NCBI RefSeq assembly: GCF_019396345.1 | Contig: NZ_JAHKRM010000001.1 | Coordinates: forward strand, 124,001 to 188,000 | DNA from: Nonomuraea guangzhouensis | Lineage (GTDB): Bacteria > Actinomycetota > Actinomycetes > Streptosporangiales > Streptosporangiaceae | Direction of reading: 5' to 3' | Length of the DNA: 64,000 bases | In this document: positions 55,438-64,000 of the stretch, in pieces | Position numbering within the stretch: position 1 is the stretch's first letter | Layout of the letters: every line of letters begins with the position of its first letter | Made by a program: the position numbers and the translations under genes | The notes under the pieces: generated by a model | Told to the model about the DNA's origin: nothing | Database searches by the model: none | The model's input: only the letters and a program-made list of their open reading frames with translations

Positions 55438-56087
55438 TGATCCGGGTGATGCTGGTCGACGACCAGGAGTTGCTGCGGGCCGGGTTCAGGATGGTGCTGG
55501 GCGCCCAGCCCGACATCGAGGTGGTGGCCGAGGCCGGCGACGGGGTGCGGGCGCTGGAAGTGCTGCGCGACGTCGAGGTGGACGTGGTGCTCATGGACGT
55601 ACGCATGCCGAGGATGGACGGCGTGGAGGCGACCCGGCACATCGACGGCCCCAAGGTGCTGATCCTGACCACGTTCGACCTCGACGAGTACGCCTTCGCC
55701 GCGGTCAAGGCCGGCGCCTCGGGCTTCCTGCTCAAGGACGTGCCGCCCGACGACCTGGTGAGCGCGATCAGGTCGGTGCACGCGGGCGACGCCGTCGTGG
55801 CGCCGAGCACGCTCAAGCGGATGCTCGGCAGGTTCGCCGCCCAGTTGCCGACGGACCAGCTCGCGGACGCGTCGGAACTGACGCCCCGCGAGCGCGAGGT
55901 GCTGCTCATGGTGGCCCGCGGCCTGTCCAACCTGGAGATCGCCGCCCGGCTGGTCCTGGCGGAGGCGACGGTGAAGACGCACCTGGGCCGGGTGCTGGCC
56001 AAGCTGGGGCTGCGGGACCGCGCCCAGGTGGTGGTCTACGCGTACGAGGCCGGGCTGGTGGTCCCGTCCCATCAGCCGAAAGGCTGA
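55437..56087 (+). CDS. NarL/LuxR-type response regulator
   Basis: 216 aa, GTG start sharing a base with the kinase stop (TAGTG). Receiver domain with acidic pocket VDDQE, phospho-Asp in VVLMDVRMPRMDG and Lys in GFLLKDVPP; C-terminal HTH ELTPREREVLLMVARGLSNLEIAARLVLAEATVKTHLGRVLAKLGLRDRAQ. It probably activates the ABC transporter genes that follow. Confidence 0.94.
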   Translation: MIRVMLVDDQELLRAGFRMVLGAQPDIEVVAEAGDGVRALEVLRDVEVDVVLMDVRMPRMDGVEATRHIDGPKVLILTTFDLDEYAFAAVKAGASGFLLKDVPPDDLVSAIRSVHAGDAVVAPSTLKRMLGRFAAQLPTDQLADASELTPREREVLLMVARGLSNLEIAARLVLAEATVKTHLGRVLAKLGLRDRAQVVVYAYEAGLVVPSHQPKG

Positions 56088-56192
56088 CCCGGGTCATCGC
56101 TGGGCCTACCCGGAGTCCCTCCTCAGGGCCCATGTTTCGGGCATTTTCCGCTCCTAGGTTGGTCACGTTCCCGCAGATGAGAAGGAGTGAAC

Positions 56193-56945
56193 GTGACCCT
56201 CACCGATACCCGGCGCCAGGCCCCCTCGGCGGTGGTGGCAAGAGCGCTGACCAAGGTGTACGGCCAAGGCGACGCGCAGGTGCACGCCCTCCGCGGCGTG
56301 GACGTGGCCTTCGCCACGGGCGCGTTCACCGCGATCATGGGCCCGTCCGGCTCCGGCAAGTCCACGCTGATGCACTGCCTGGCCGGCCTCGACACCGCCT
56401 CCTCCGGCACCGTGCACATCGGCGACGTGGAGCTGACCGGGCTCAACGACAAACAGCTCACCATGCTGCGCCGCGAGCGGATCGGCTTCGTCTTCCAGGC
56501 GTTCAACCTGCTGCCGACCCTGACCGCCGAGCAGAACATCCGCCTGCCCCTGGAGATCTCCGCGCGCCAGCCGGACCAGTTGCTCTTCGACCGCGTCATC
56601 GACACGGTCGGGCTGCGGGACCGGCTCGCCCACAAGCCGACCGAGCTCTCCGGCGGCCAGCAGCAGCGCGTCGCCGTGGCCAGGGCACTGATCAGCAAGC
56701 CTCAGGTGATCTTCGCGGACGAGCCCACGGGCAACCTCGACTCGCGCAGCGGCGCCGAGGTGCTGTCGTTCCTGCGCACGTCCGTACGCGAGCTCGGCCA
56801 GACCATCGTCATGGTCACGCACGACCCGGTGGCCGCGGCGTACGCCGACCGCGTGGTGTTCCTGCGCGACGGCGAGCTGGTCAGCGAGATCAGCGCGCCC
56901 TCGCCGCAGTCCGTGCACGACACGCTGATGAAGCTGGAGGCCTGA
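56193..56945 (+). CDS. ABC transporter ATP-binding protein (MacB/LolD type)
   Basis: 250 aa from the GTG at 56193 with AAGGAG 5 nt upstream; the GTG at 56187 lies within the ribosome site. Walker [10 protein letters not shown], signature [15 protein letters not shown], Walker [14 protein letters not shown] and [14 protein letters not shown]. This class works with FtsX-like permeases in export or mechanotransmission, often against peptide antibiotics. Stop lies just before the permease TTG. Confidence 0.93.
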   Translation: MTLTDTRRQAPSAVVARALTKVYGQGDAQVHALRGVDVAFATGAFTAIMGPSGSGKSTLMHCLAGLDTASSGTVHIGDVELTGLNDKQLTMLRRERIGFVFQAFNLLPTLTAEQNIRLPLEISARQPDQLLFDRVIDTVGLRDRLAHKPTELSGGQQQRVAVARALISKPQVIFADEPTGNLDSRSGAEVLSFLRTSVRELGQTIVMVTHDPVAAAYADRVVFLRDGELVSEISAPSPQSVHDTLMKLEA

Positions 56946-56946
56946 G

Positions 56947-59436
56947 TTGCTGAAGACGACTCTGGCCGGGCTGCGCGCGCACAAGCTGCGGCTGCTGCTC
57001 ACCTCGCTGGCGATCACGCTGGGCGTCGGCTTCATCGCCGGTACGTTCGTGCTGACCGACACCGTCAAGGCCGGCTTCTCGCAGCAGGCGACGGCCGAGG
57101 CGGACAAGGTCGCCCTGGCCGTACTGCCCAAGGACGGTGACGCGACCCTGCCGCAACGCACGCTCGAACAGGTGCGCGGCCTGCCCGGCGTCCTGGAGGC
57201 GCAGGGGCTGATCCGCGGCAGTGCGCCATTGCTGGGCAAGGACGGCAAGACCGTCGGCAGCCGGGCGACCATCGGCATCTCGATCGTGTCCGGCCGGCTC
57301 GGCCGTGCCGCCATCATCACCGGCACCGGCCCCGGCTCCGACGACCAGGCGGCGGTGCTCGACAAGAACACCGCCGAGGCCCAGGGACTCAAGCCCGGCG
57401 ACACGATCACCGTGCTCGACCCCCGTCACCGCGAGCAGCGGTTCAGGCTGGTCGGCATCATCGACACCGGCCTGGACCAGGAGCTGGGCTACTCCGGCGC
57501 GATCGGCTTCACCCCGGCCACGGCTCAGCGCATGACCGGGGCCAAGGGCTTCGTCGAGATCGACGTTGCGGGAGACGCCGCCGGGCTCAAGCAGGCGGTC
57601 GCCGGCGCCGCCGGAGCGGGAGCGGTGGTCAAGACGGGCGCGGAGCTCGCCGAGAGCCTGTCGGCCGCGGCCGGCGTCGAGCTGGAGTCGCTGACCACCG
57701 GGCTGCTGCTGTTCGGCCTGGTGTCGATGCTGGTGGCCGCGCTGGTCATCTACAACACGTTCAACATTCTCGTCGCCCAGCGGGCCCGGGAGATGGCGCT
57801 GCTGCGCTGCATCGGCGCCACCCGCGGGCAGGTGTTCGGCTCGATCATGCTGGAGTCCACGGCCGTCGGGCTGCTGTCGTCCGCGCTCGGCCTGCTCGTC
57901 GGCTATGGCCTGGGCGCCGCCACGCTGGCGGTGCTCGGCGCGCTCGACTCCCCGCTACCCACGAACGCGACCGTCGCGCTGTCGCCGGCCACGATGGCCA
58001 GCGGCCTGGCCCTCGGCCTGTTGGTCACCGTAGGGGCGGCGCTGCTGCCCGCGCGGGCCGCCACCGGGGTCGCACCGATCGCGGCGCTGCGTACGCAGGC
58101 GGAGGAGCAGACGTTCCGCACGGGCGTCATACGCGTGATCCTCGCCGCGGTCTTCCTCGTCGCCGGGCTCGGTACGGCCGGCGTCGGGGCGCTGGCGCTG
58201 GACCCGGGCGGGATGGTGCCGCTCTTCGTCGTCATGGCCGGCGGCGCGCTGACCTTCCTGGGCGTGCTGATCCTCGGACCGGTGCTGGTCAAGCCGCTGA
58301 GCGCGCTGGTCGGCTGGATCCCGGCCAAGCTGTTCGGCGTGCCGGGACGCCTGGCCGTGGACAACTCCGGCCGCAACCCCCGCCGGGCCGCCACCACGAC
58401 CGTGGCGCTGACCATCGGCGTGACGCTCATGACGCTGATCTCGGTGGTCACCGCCTCGACGCGGGAGACGATGACGGCCAGGCTCGACAGCCAGTTCCCC
58501 ATCGACTACCTGCTGGCCACCCAGGAACGCGAGGCCGCCGTCCCCCGGTCGGTGGCCGACGAGCTGCGGCGCCGCCCCGAACTGGCCTCGGTGCTGCAGA
58601 TCCGCGAGACCAAGGCCAAGGTCTCCGGCGATTCGGTCAAAATCGGCACCTTCAACGGCCCCATCAAGCCGGAGGTCACGTCCGGTTCGATGGCTCGGCT
58701 GGAGTCCGGGCAGGTAGCGGTGTCCGACCAGGCGGTCAAGCAGCTCGGGCTGCGACTCGGCGACACGGTCGCGGTAGGAACCCCCAAGGCCGGGACCGTC
58801 ACGCTACGGGTGGTCGCCGTCCTCAACGCCGATTCGTCGGCCCTGCCGGCGCTCACCGTGGCCGAACGGGCCTTCGACGAGTACTTCGACCAGGTGCCCG
58901 ACTCGCGGGTGATGGTGAACATCAAGGACGGCGTGCCCGCCGCCCAAGCCCGCAAGGTGGTGGACGCCGCGACGGCGACCTACCCGATGGTCCAGGTGAC
59001 GAGCGCGACGGAGGTACGCGGGCAGTTCGACGAATCGCTGGACATGATGCTGATGATCATCACTGGACTGCTGGGACTGGCGATCCTGATCTCGCTGCTC
59101 GGCATCGCCAACACGCTGTCGCTGTCGGTACACGAGCGGACCAGGGAGTCGGCGCTGCTTCGGGCGCTCGGGCTGACCAGGCCGCAGCTGCGGCGGATGC
59201 TCTCGGTGGAGGCGCTGGTGCTCGGGCTGATCGGGGCGCTGGTCGGGGTGGTGCTCGGCGGCGTGTTCGGGTGGGCGGCGATGCGGGCGATGATCGCGGG
59301 CGCCGGGTTCGTGGTGCCTGGTGGGCAGATCGCGCTGTTCGTGGTGCTGTCGGGGCTGGCCGGGGTGCTGGCGGCCGTACTGCCGGCGCGGCGGGCGGCT
59401 CGGGCGTCGATCGTGGGGTCGCTGGCAACCGGATAA
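56947..59436 (+). CDS. FtsX-like ABC transporter permease, two FtsX domains
   Basis: 829 aa, TTG start with GGAGG 6 nt upstream. N-terminal helix ([25 protein letters not shown]), a large MacB-like periplasmic core, and FtsX domain near residues 255-390 ([45 protein letters not shown]). A second core and FtsX domain near 700-820 end in [31 protein letters not shown]. Typical 10-helix FtsX family protein controlled by a linked two-component system. The substrate is unknown; antimicrobial-peptide resistance or envelope stress is a guess. Confidence 0.92.
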   Translation: MLKTTLAGLRAHKLRLLLTSLAITLGVGFIAGTFVLTDTVKAGFSQQATAEADKVALAVLPKDGDATLPQRTLEQVRGLPGVLEAQGLIRGSAPLLGKDGKTVGSRATIGISIVSGRLGRAAIITGTGPGSDDQAAVLDKNTAEAQGLKPGDTITVLDPRHREQRFRLVGIIDTGLDQELGYSGAIGFTPATAQRMTGAKGFVEIDVAGDAAGLKQAVAGAAGAGAVVKTGAELAESLSAAAGVELESLTTGLLLFGLVSMLVAALVIYNTFNILVAQRAREMALLRCIGATRGQVFGSIMLESTAVGLLSSALGLLVGYGLGAATLAVLGALDSPLPTNATVALSPATMASGLALGLLVTVGAALLPARAATGVAPIAALRTQAEEQTFRTGVIRVILAAVFLVAGLGTAGVGALALDPGGMVPLFVVMAGGALTFLGVLILGPVLVKPLSALVGWIPAKLFGVPGRLAVDNSGRNPRRAATTTVALTIGVTLMTLISVVTASTRETMTARLDSQFPIDYLLATQEREAAVPRSVADELRRRPELASVLQIRETKAKVSGDSVKIGTFNGPIKPEVTSGSMARLESGQVAVSDQAVKQLGLRLGDTVAVGTPKAGTVTLRVVAVLNADSSALPALTVAERAFDEYFDQVPDSRVMVNIKDGVPAAQARKVVDAATATYPMVQVTSATEVRGQFDESLDMMLMIITGLLGLAILISLLGIANTLSLSVHERTRESALLRALGLTRPQLRRMLSVEALVLGLIGALVGVVLGGVFGWAAMRAMIAGAGFVVPGGQIALFVVLSGLAGVLAAVLPARRAARASIVGSLATG

Positions 59437-59634
59437 AGTGCGATAAATCGTGATAAAGGTGTCAAATCTCGGATAGAGGACACCTGGGGCGGCGAGCCTC
59501 ACCCCTCGCGGCCCCACCTTTCGTGGCTCCGCCCGCACGGCAGCCGGGCACACACCGACCCGGCGTACGACGGCCTGGCGTGCAGCGGCACTGGCGTACG
59601 CGCACAACGGACCGTGCGCAGGCGAGCCGCACAC

Positions 59635-59670
59635 GGCTGCCGGGCGTCCTGGGGGTGGCGCCCGGCAGCC
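59635..59670 (+). terminator. 12-bp hairpin in the spacer downstream of the FtsX-like permease
   Basis: GGCTGCCGGGCG (59635-59646) and CGCCCGGCAGCC (59659-59670) are perfect complements around a 12-nt loop. It lies about 200 bp past the permease stop and may end that transcript. The rest of the 575-bp gap (59437-60011) holds repeats and no credible gene. Confidence 0.5.
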
Positions 59671-59755
59671 GGACCCACATCAGATCCGCGTGGCGACCCA
59701 ACATCCCGAGAAGGCGACGCCCGACGAGGGACGCCCGCCGCTCGGCGCCGCCGCC

Positions 59756-59803
59756 CCGACCACCCTGCGCCCCGACCACCCTGCGTCCCGACCACCCTGC
59801 CCC
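59756..59803. repeat. Three tandem 16-bp repeats
   Basis: CCCGACCACCCTGCGC-like unit three times in direct tandem, differing only in the last bases. Part of the repeat-rich spacer before the immunity gene. Confidence 0.6.
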
Positions 59804-59837
59804 CGGGCCTCCTGGTCAGCGAGAGGCGCGGTCATTA

Positions 59838-59986
59838 GGCGCGCGAGAGGCGGGATCTCCTGAACGCGCGAAAGGTGAGCACTCCTGAATGCGCGAAGGT
59901 GGGAGCTCGTAGGCGCGCGAGGCGATGACCTCCCAGGTGCGCGAAGGTGGGAGCTCGTAGGCGCGCGAGGGGGCGACCTCCCAGGT
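59838..59986. repeat. Tandem 48-bp repeats downstream of the toxin-immunity pair
   Basis: Two consecutive 48-bp copies (59891-59938, 59939-59986) beginning GCGCGAAGGTGGGAGCTCGT, each divisible into two ~24-bp halves, with degenerate half-units upstream to 59838. Non-coding; ends 25 bp before the immunity gene stop. Confidence 0.65.
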
Positions 59987-60011
59987 CACCGCGCAGCGGC
60001 GACCCTCCTGG

Positions 60012-60281
60012 TCAGCGAGGGGTGCGGCCGGGCCACAGCTCGGCGACCGTCTCCGGATCGAGGAGCGGGCGGGTGAACACTTCCCCGGACGCCTTGTCGA
60101 TCACAATGCAGCCCCCGCCGACCGTGTCGGGCAGGGTGGCCGGGTCATCGGGGTCCAGCTCCCGCACCCAAGCGACATATCCCTCATTGAAGCCATGAAT
60201 CCCCACCGAGACGGAGTCATCCGCCCGCCGCACCCCATTGAAGTACTCCTCAGCCAGCGCCCTGGCCTGGTCCAGATTCAT
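60012..60281 (-). CDS. YrhB/Imm35-like immunity protein
   Basis: 89 aa from the ATG at 60281, overlapping the toxin stop by ATGA. One compact alpha/beta domain: N-terminal helix LDQARALAEEYFNGV, strands VSVGIHGFNEGYVAWVRELD, and the characteristic GGGCIVIDKASGEVFTRP of the YrhB/Imm35 group. No signal peptide, so it is cytoplasmic. Its coupling to the papain-fold toxin gene supports an immunity role; direct evidence is lacking. Confidence 0.78.
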   Translation of the reverse strand: MNLDQARALAEEYFNGVRRADDSVSVGIHGFNEGYVAWVRELDPDDPATLPDTVGGGCIVIDKASGEVFTRPLLDPETVAELWPGRTPR

Positions 60282-62524
60282 GCCGGCTGCCCCTGCCTGT
60301 CGACGATCACACAGAACACCCCGGTCACCGTCGTATAAGGCGGTTCGACAGCCATGTGCCCCCGCTGGGCGTCGATCCAGATCACCTCGCCCCCCGAGTT
60401 GACCGCGTTCCACGCATGGGACCCGCCACCCGGCCAACGCACCACGATCACGGCACCCGCGCCATGCCCCGCCTCGACCAGCCGCCGCGCCACCATCGGA
60501 TAAGCGTGCCGCCCCTGCCCCAAGTACTGGAACCGCTGCCCCACCCACCGCTCGATCCGCGCCGTACCCCCGACCTCACCGGTGACCAGCGGCCTGCCGA
60601 TCCGGTCGTAATCCGGCCACCTCGGCGCCGCAGCAGCAGGCTCACCATGCCAGGTGGACAACACGGCCAGCGCGCAGTCGGCGGCGTTGGACGCCCGGAA
60701 CGGGTCATCGGCCGGCCCACCACCGTTGATCAGCCTCACCCAGGTCCCACGCGGATCGGGAAACCGTGTACCGAGCGGGATCGCCATCGCCAGGTCATGC
60801 TCCACCTGCGAGTCGGGTTTCGCCAGCCCCCCAGGCACACCGTAGGGCCGATAACCGGCCAACCTCGGCGGCCGTTGGATCCGGTCGAACCAGTCCCCCT
60901 CAACGCCCTCCTGCCGCCCAGCCGCCCCAACCCCGGTCCCCCACTGCCCAGCCGCCGTCGCACCGGCTCCATGCCGACTGGCCGCCGTCGTACCCGCCGC
61001 ATGCCACCCCGACGCCGTGGTCCCCGCTCCATGCCACCCCGACGCCGTCGTATCGGCCTCACGCCACCCAGCCGCTGTCGCGCTGGCCTCATGCCACCCA
61101 GCCGCCGTCGTACCGGCTCCATGTCGCCTGGCCGACGTGGTACTGGCCCCATGCCACCCCGACGCCGTCGTACCGGTCTCACGCCACCCAGCCGCCGTCG
61201 TACCGGCTCCGTGTCGTCTGGCCGCTCTCGCCGCAGCGCCTGGCCTCCTGGCCTCCCCGACCGCGGGTTCCTGCGGTCCCATCGCCGCCATTCCGGGGCC
61301 CTGCCGCCCAGTCGCATCCACCCCAGCTCCCCGGAGGCCTGCCGCATCAACCCCCGCCGACCCCGGAGCGACGCCGTCCGGCGAGAGCCCAAGAATGGCC
61401 GCCGCCGAAGCCCCGAACGCCCCCGCCCCACCGGCACCACCGGTAGCGCCATCGCCAACGGCCGCACCGCCGCCACCGCCAGTCCCGGCGCCACCTCCCG
61501 CCATCCCGCGAGAAGTCCCAGCGCCACCTGCCGCCGTCCCGCAGGCAGCCCCGGCGCCACCCGATCCACCGGCACCACCGGTCGCACCCTCGCCACCAGC
61601 CGCACCGCCGCCACCGCCAGCCCCGACGCCACCCCCCGCTATCCCACGAGAAGTCCCAGCACCGCCTGCCGCCGTCCCGCGAGCAACGCCGGCGCCGCCT
61701 ACCGCCGGTCCACTAGTCGCCGCACCACCTGCATCCCCAGAGCCACCCAGCGTGCCGGCCGCAGCCGACGGGCCGTGACCTGGGGCTGAGCCATCGGCGA
61801 GCGCCGACCCACTCCCGAAGGTCGAGCCACGCCGGGAAGCCGGGCCACCAGTGAGCGCCCCGGGAGCCAAGCCGCTCGCAGGCACAGGCCCGTTGGTCAG
61901 CCCCGACTCGCCCACTTGCGCCATGCCACCCGGCGCACCACTCGATGCCGCACGCCGGGAGGCCGCAGGCGCCTCGTGGCGGCCGCCCGACAGAACACCC
62001 GACTGCGCGGACGCGCCCCCGGCCGACGGCGTGGACGGCTGCCCGCCAGACGACGGAACAGACGGAGCAGACGGAGCACCCGCCTGAACAGCCCACGGCG
62101 CAACCGACTGCCCAGCCGACGGACCAGACTCGACCGACGATGTAGGTGGCTGACCGGCAATCAGGGTGGACCCGACCGACGACGTGAGCGGCTGACCGCT
62201 CGACGACGTAACAGGCGGAGCACCCGAAGAGGCAGCCCACGGCGCGACAGACCGCGCGGCCGGCTCTCCCGGTGGGCCCGGCCAGCGCGCGGTCGACCGG
62301 CCGGGCGATGTGTCCGACGGTGCCGCCGGTGAGGCATCCGGCCGGGTGGCCCACGGCATCACCGAGTGTTCGGGCGGTGGGTGGGCGGGAGAGGACGGGG
62401 AGGCGGGTACGTCCGAGTCGGCGGCGCGCTCGTAGTCGCGCCACCTCACCCCGTCACCGACCACGGGGTCGTAGTGCCCCTCGGGAAGGACCCACCGCAC
62501 GCTGGACTTGCGGTCGCGGAACAC
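60278..62524 (-). CDS. Polymorphic toxin: long repeat-rich linker with C-terminal papain-fold (Tox-PL-like, predicted glutamine deamidase) domain
   Basis: 748 aa from the GTG at 62524, chosen because AGGAGG lies 6 nt upstream. A short N-terminal motif (WVLPEGHYDPVVGDGVRWRDYERAADSD) is followed by ~500 residues of low-complexity Ala/Gly/Ser/Pro. The linker contains a 46-aa Gly-rich unit repeated in tandem and about ten 10-aa units of the type GWHGAGTTAS. The C-terminal ~140 residues match papain-fold toxins: Cys617 in NAADCALAVLSTW, His703 in SHAWNAVN and Asp718 in IWIDAQRG. No signal peptide is visible. Followed, with a 4-bp overlap, by a probable immunity gene. Target and delivery route are unknown. 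Confidence 0.82.
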   Translation of the reverse strand: MFRDRKSSVRWVLPEGHYDPVVGDGVRWRDYERAADSDVPASPSSPAHPPPEHSVMPWATRPDASPAAPSDTSPGRSTARWPGPPGEPAARSVAPWAASSGAPPVTSSSGQPLTSSVGSTLIAGQPPTSSVESGPSAGQSVAPWAVQAGAPSAPSVPSSGGQPSTPSAGGASAQSGVLSGGRHEAPAASRRAASSGAPGGMAQVGESGLTNGPVPASGLAPGALTGGPASRRGSTFGSGSALADGSAPGHGPSAAAGTLGGSGDAGGAATSGPAVGGAGVARGTAAGGAGTSRGIAGGGVGAGGGGGAAGGEGATGGAGGSGGAGAACGTAAGGAGTSRGMAGGGAGTGGGGGAAVGDGATGGAGGAGAFGASAAAILGLSPDGVAPGSAGVDAAGLRGAGVDATGRQGPGMAAMGPQEPAVGEARRPGAAARAARRHGAGTTAAGWRETGTTASGWHGASTTSARRHGAGTTAAGWHEASATAAGWREADTTASGWHGAGTTASGWHAAGTTAASRHGAGATAAGQWGTGVGAAGRQEGVEGDWFDRIQRPPRLAGYRPYGVPGGLAKPDSQVEHDLAMAIPLGTRFPDPRGTWVRLINGGGPADDPFRASNAADCALAVLSTWHGEPAAAAPRWPDYDRIGRPLVTGEVGGTARIERWVGQRFQYLGQGRHAYPMVARRLVEAGHGAGAVIVVRWPGGGSHAWNAVNSGGEVIWIDAQRGHMAVEPPYTTVTGVFCVIVDRQGQPA
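60905..61225 (-). repeat. 30-bp coding repeats in the toxin linker
   Basis: About ten 30-bp units encoding 10-aa repeats (RRHGAGTTAA, GWRETGTTAS, GWHGASTTSA and variants). They lie directly upstream of the toxin domain. A separate pair of 138-bp units lies at roughly 61440-61720. Confidence 0.8.
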
Positions 62525-62600
62525 GTCCTGCCTCCTGTCATGGCTCGACGACCGATCGTAGAGCGACCGCCGTCCAAAGGAGGGGAAGTCAGCGAGTTTT

Positions 62601-62629
62601 TGCAGGTACGGCGACCCGCCGTACCTGCA
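62601..62629 (-). terminator. Hairpin between the molybdoenzyme and toxin genes
   Basis: TGCAGGTACGG (62601-62611) and CCGTACCTGCA (62619-62629) form an 11-bp perfect stem with a 7-nt loop, 16 bp beyond the molybdoenzyme stop. It could terminate that transcript and separate it from the toxin gene. Confidence 0.6.
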
Positions 62630-62644
62630 CAAACAAGGAGAAGC

Positions 62645-64000
62645 TCAGGCGACCTTCACCTGGATGGAGTGCCAGCCGCTCGCGCCGTCGGGTGCCGGCG
62701 GCGCCTGCTGTTCGGTCTGCGTGTGGCCGGCCGCGTCCGTGGCCCGGACCTCGATCGTGTGCTGGCCGGAGGTGGCGTCCCACTCCAGCGACCACTGCCG
62801 CCAGGTGTCCGGGCCCGGCACCTGGGCCAGTTTCGCCTGCCGCCACTCGCCCCGGTCTACGCGTACCTCTACCGCGTCGATCCCGGTGTGCTGCGCCCAG
62901 GCCACCCCCGCGATCGCGGTACGGCCGGCCGTCAGCGACGCTCCATCCTTGGGTACGTCGATGCGCGACTCCGTCTTGATGGGCCCCTTGGCGGACCAGC
63001 CGCGTGGCGTCCAGTACGCCTCGTCCTGGTCGAACCGCGTCACCTTGAGGTCCACCACCCACTTGGTCGCCGAGACGTACCCGTAGAGGCCCGGCACCAC
63101 CTGGCGTACCGGGAAGCCGTGTTCGACGGGCAGGACCTGGCCGTTCATCGCGATGGCGAACAGCGCGTCGCGCCCGTCCATCACCACGTCGACCGGGGTT
63201 CCGGCGGTGAAGCCGTCGTCGGAGGTGGACAGGAGCATGTCGGCGCCCGGCTGCAGGCCGGCCTCGCGCAGCAGGTCGGCCATTCGGGCGCCCAGCCAGC
63301 GGGCGTTGCCGATGTACTCGCCGCCGACCTCGTTGGACACGCAGGTCAGCGTGACGTACTCCTCCGTGAGGGGGCGCTTCAGCAGATCGGCGTACGTGAG
63401 CTCGATCGGCCGGTCCACCATCCCGTGGATGCGCAGCTTCCACTGCTGGGGATCGACGCGAGGGACGATGAGTGCGGTGTCGACTCTGTAGAAGTCCCGA
63501 TTTTTGGTGACGAATGGCGAGAGACCGTTTATCCCGAAATCCACCCCTTGGGGCAGCGGCTTGACCGGAACCGCGGGTTTCGGCAGTGCGACCGCCACTC
63601 GGGCGGACTCCGCTTCCTGGCTCCCCCCGAGCAACCGCCCGACCACGGTGGCGACCCCGGCGGCCGCCACACCGCCCGCGACGCCACCGAGCAGCCGCCG
63701 CCGGTCGAACGAGTACGGTTCCGCCCCGGCCCTCATCACGGCCGGCCGCTCAGCCTCAGAAGCAGGCTCGCCGGGAGTCGACTCGTCGGACAGGAGGCCG
63801 GCAGACGCGGGTGCGGATGACACGGATGCGGGCGCGGCCGAGGTCGCCGGACCCGAATCGGGCGCGCTCGAAGCGGCCGAGCCCCAAGCCGACGCGTCCG
63901 AAGACGCATCTGACGAGTCGTAGGAGGCCTCCCCAGCCTCCCCGTACGACTCCCCGACCGCCCGCGCCAGCAACCACGTGAGCGCCCACGCCCCGACACC
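62645..64000 (-). CDS. Molybdopterin-dependent oxidoreductase, sulfite oxidase family, N-terminus outside window
   Basis: 452 codons visible; the frame is open through the right edge and begins mid-helix (GVGAWALTWLLARAVGES), so an N-terminal membrane segment lies outside. After an Asp/Ser/Pro-rich linker comes a second hydrophobic segment (LLGGVAGGVAAAGVATVVGRLLGG). The Moco domain (FYRVDTALIVPRVDPQQWKLRIHGMVDRP) has the pterin-ligating Cys in YVTLTCVSNEVGGEYIGNARWLG. A C-terminal Mo-co dimerisation domain (AIAGVAWAQHTGIDAVEVRVDRGEWRQA) closes it. Membrane-bound, extracytoplasmic oxidoreductase; electron donor and acceptor unknown. Confidence 0.88.
   Translation of the reverse strand, partial: GVGAWALTWLLARAVGESYGEAGEASYDSSDASSDASAWGSAASSAPDSGPATSAAPASVSSAPASAGLLSDESTPGEPASEAERPAVMRAGAEPYSFDRRRLLGGVAGGVAAAGVATVVGRLLGGSQEAESARVAVALPKPAVPVKPLPQGVDFGINGLSPFVTKNRDFYRVDTALIVPRVDPQQWKLRIHGMVDRPIELTYADLLKRPLTEEYVTLTCVSNEVGGEYIGNARWLGARMADLLREAGLQPGADMLLSTSDDGFTAGTPVDVVMDGRDALFAIAMNGQVLPVEHGFPVRQVVPGLYGYVSATKWVVDLKVTRFDQDEAYWTPRGWSAKGPIKTESRIDVPKDGASLTAGRTAIAGVAWAQHTGIDAVEVRVDRGEWRQAKLAQVPGPDTWRQWSLEWDATSGQHTIEVRATDAAGHTQTEQQAPPAPDGASGWHSIQVKVA

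Noticed and set aside
59756..59986. Possible CRISPR array
   Set aside because: Units are directly adjacent without unique spacers, and no cas genes are present in the window.

Overview
The window is high-GC DNA from an actinomycete. Conservon-type gatekeeper kinases, an IdeR-type iron box, a GlnR-like box, rare TTA codons, many GTG/TTG starts and a group-2 sigma factor point to a mycelial actinobacterium. The Streptosporangiaceae (Nonomuraea-like) are my best guess, but this is inference without a database search. Coding density is high and I see no prophage, insertion sequence or CRISPR array.

Layout, left to right. (1) 1-2035: a conservon-type sensor kinase cut by the left edge. (2) 2.3-7.3 kb: a glycine betaine/proline-type ABC importer with one ATPase, a two-domain permease and two substrate-binding lipoproteins. 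(3) 7.3-10.0 kb: a DrrA/DrrB-type exporter divergent from a TetR regulator, with palindromic operators between them. (4) 10.07-10.50 kb: a 428-bp repeat element with 27-bp inverted ends. (5) 10.5-15.6 kb: a complete conservon (kinase, roadblock, DUF742, GTPase) plus an unknown membrane-anchored protein. (6) 15.7-19.6 kb: the nitrogen operon amt-glnB-glnD. (7) 19.8-23.3 kb: an iron-siderophore binding lipoprotein, an alpha/beta hydrolase with its TetR regulator, and an RpoD-family sigma factor. (8) 23.4-29.8 kb: histidine-degradation genes hutF-hutI, an SDR, a PadR-regulated ABC exporter and an RpiR regulator. (9) 29.8-36.8 kb: an ABC exporter divergent from a DUF4331 / TPR / NicO-type metal transporter cluster, then a membrane protein. 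(10) 36.9-41.9 kb: a GntR regulator divergent from a glutamine-synthetase-like, aldehyde dehydrogenase, SDR and PuuD-like operon for gamma-glutamylated amine catabolism. (11) 42.0-45.1 kb: a tandem glycine riboswitch, gcvT, gcvH and L-serine dehydratase. (12) 45.1-48.6 kb: an AmaP-like/DUF6286 pair, a D-amino-acid lyase of the D-serine dehydratase fold, DUF3618, a Bcp peroxiredoxin and tRNA-Leu(UAG). (13) 48.65-54.1 kb: a large secreted subtilase, its divergent HTH regulator and a proline-rich membrane protein. (14) 54.3-59.4 kb: a two-component system followed by a MacB/FtsX-type ABC transporter. (15) 59.4-62.6 kb: a repeat-rich spacer, then a polymorphic toxin (papain-fold, predicted glutamine deamidase) translationally coupled to a YrhB/Imm35-like immunity protein. 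(16) 62.6 kb to the end: a sulfite-oxidase-family molybdopterin enzyme cut by the right edge.

Most interesting points. The toxin-immunity pair carries a long repeat-built linker. A 16-bp palindrome (TGAATG-N4-CATTCA) occurs both before the RpiR regulator and before the hut operon. The 428-bp inverted-repeat element lies between convergent genes. The DUF4331-TPR-NicO module is of unknown role, and twin GTCAA-N6-TTGAC operators sit in front of it. Many divergent regulator/target pairs show visible operators, so several local regulons can be predicted from the sequence alone.
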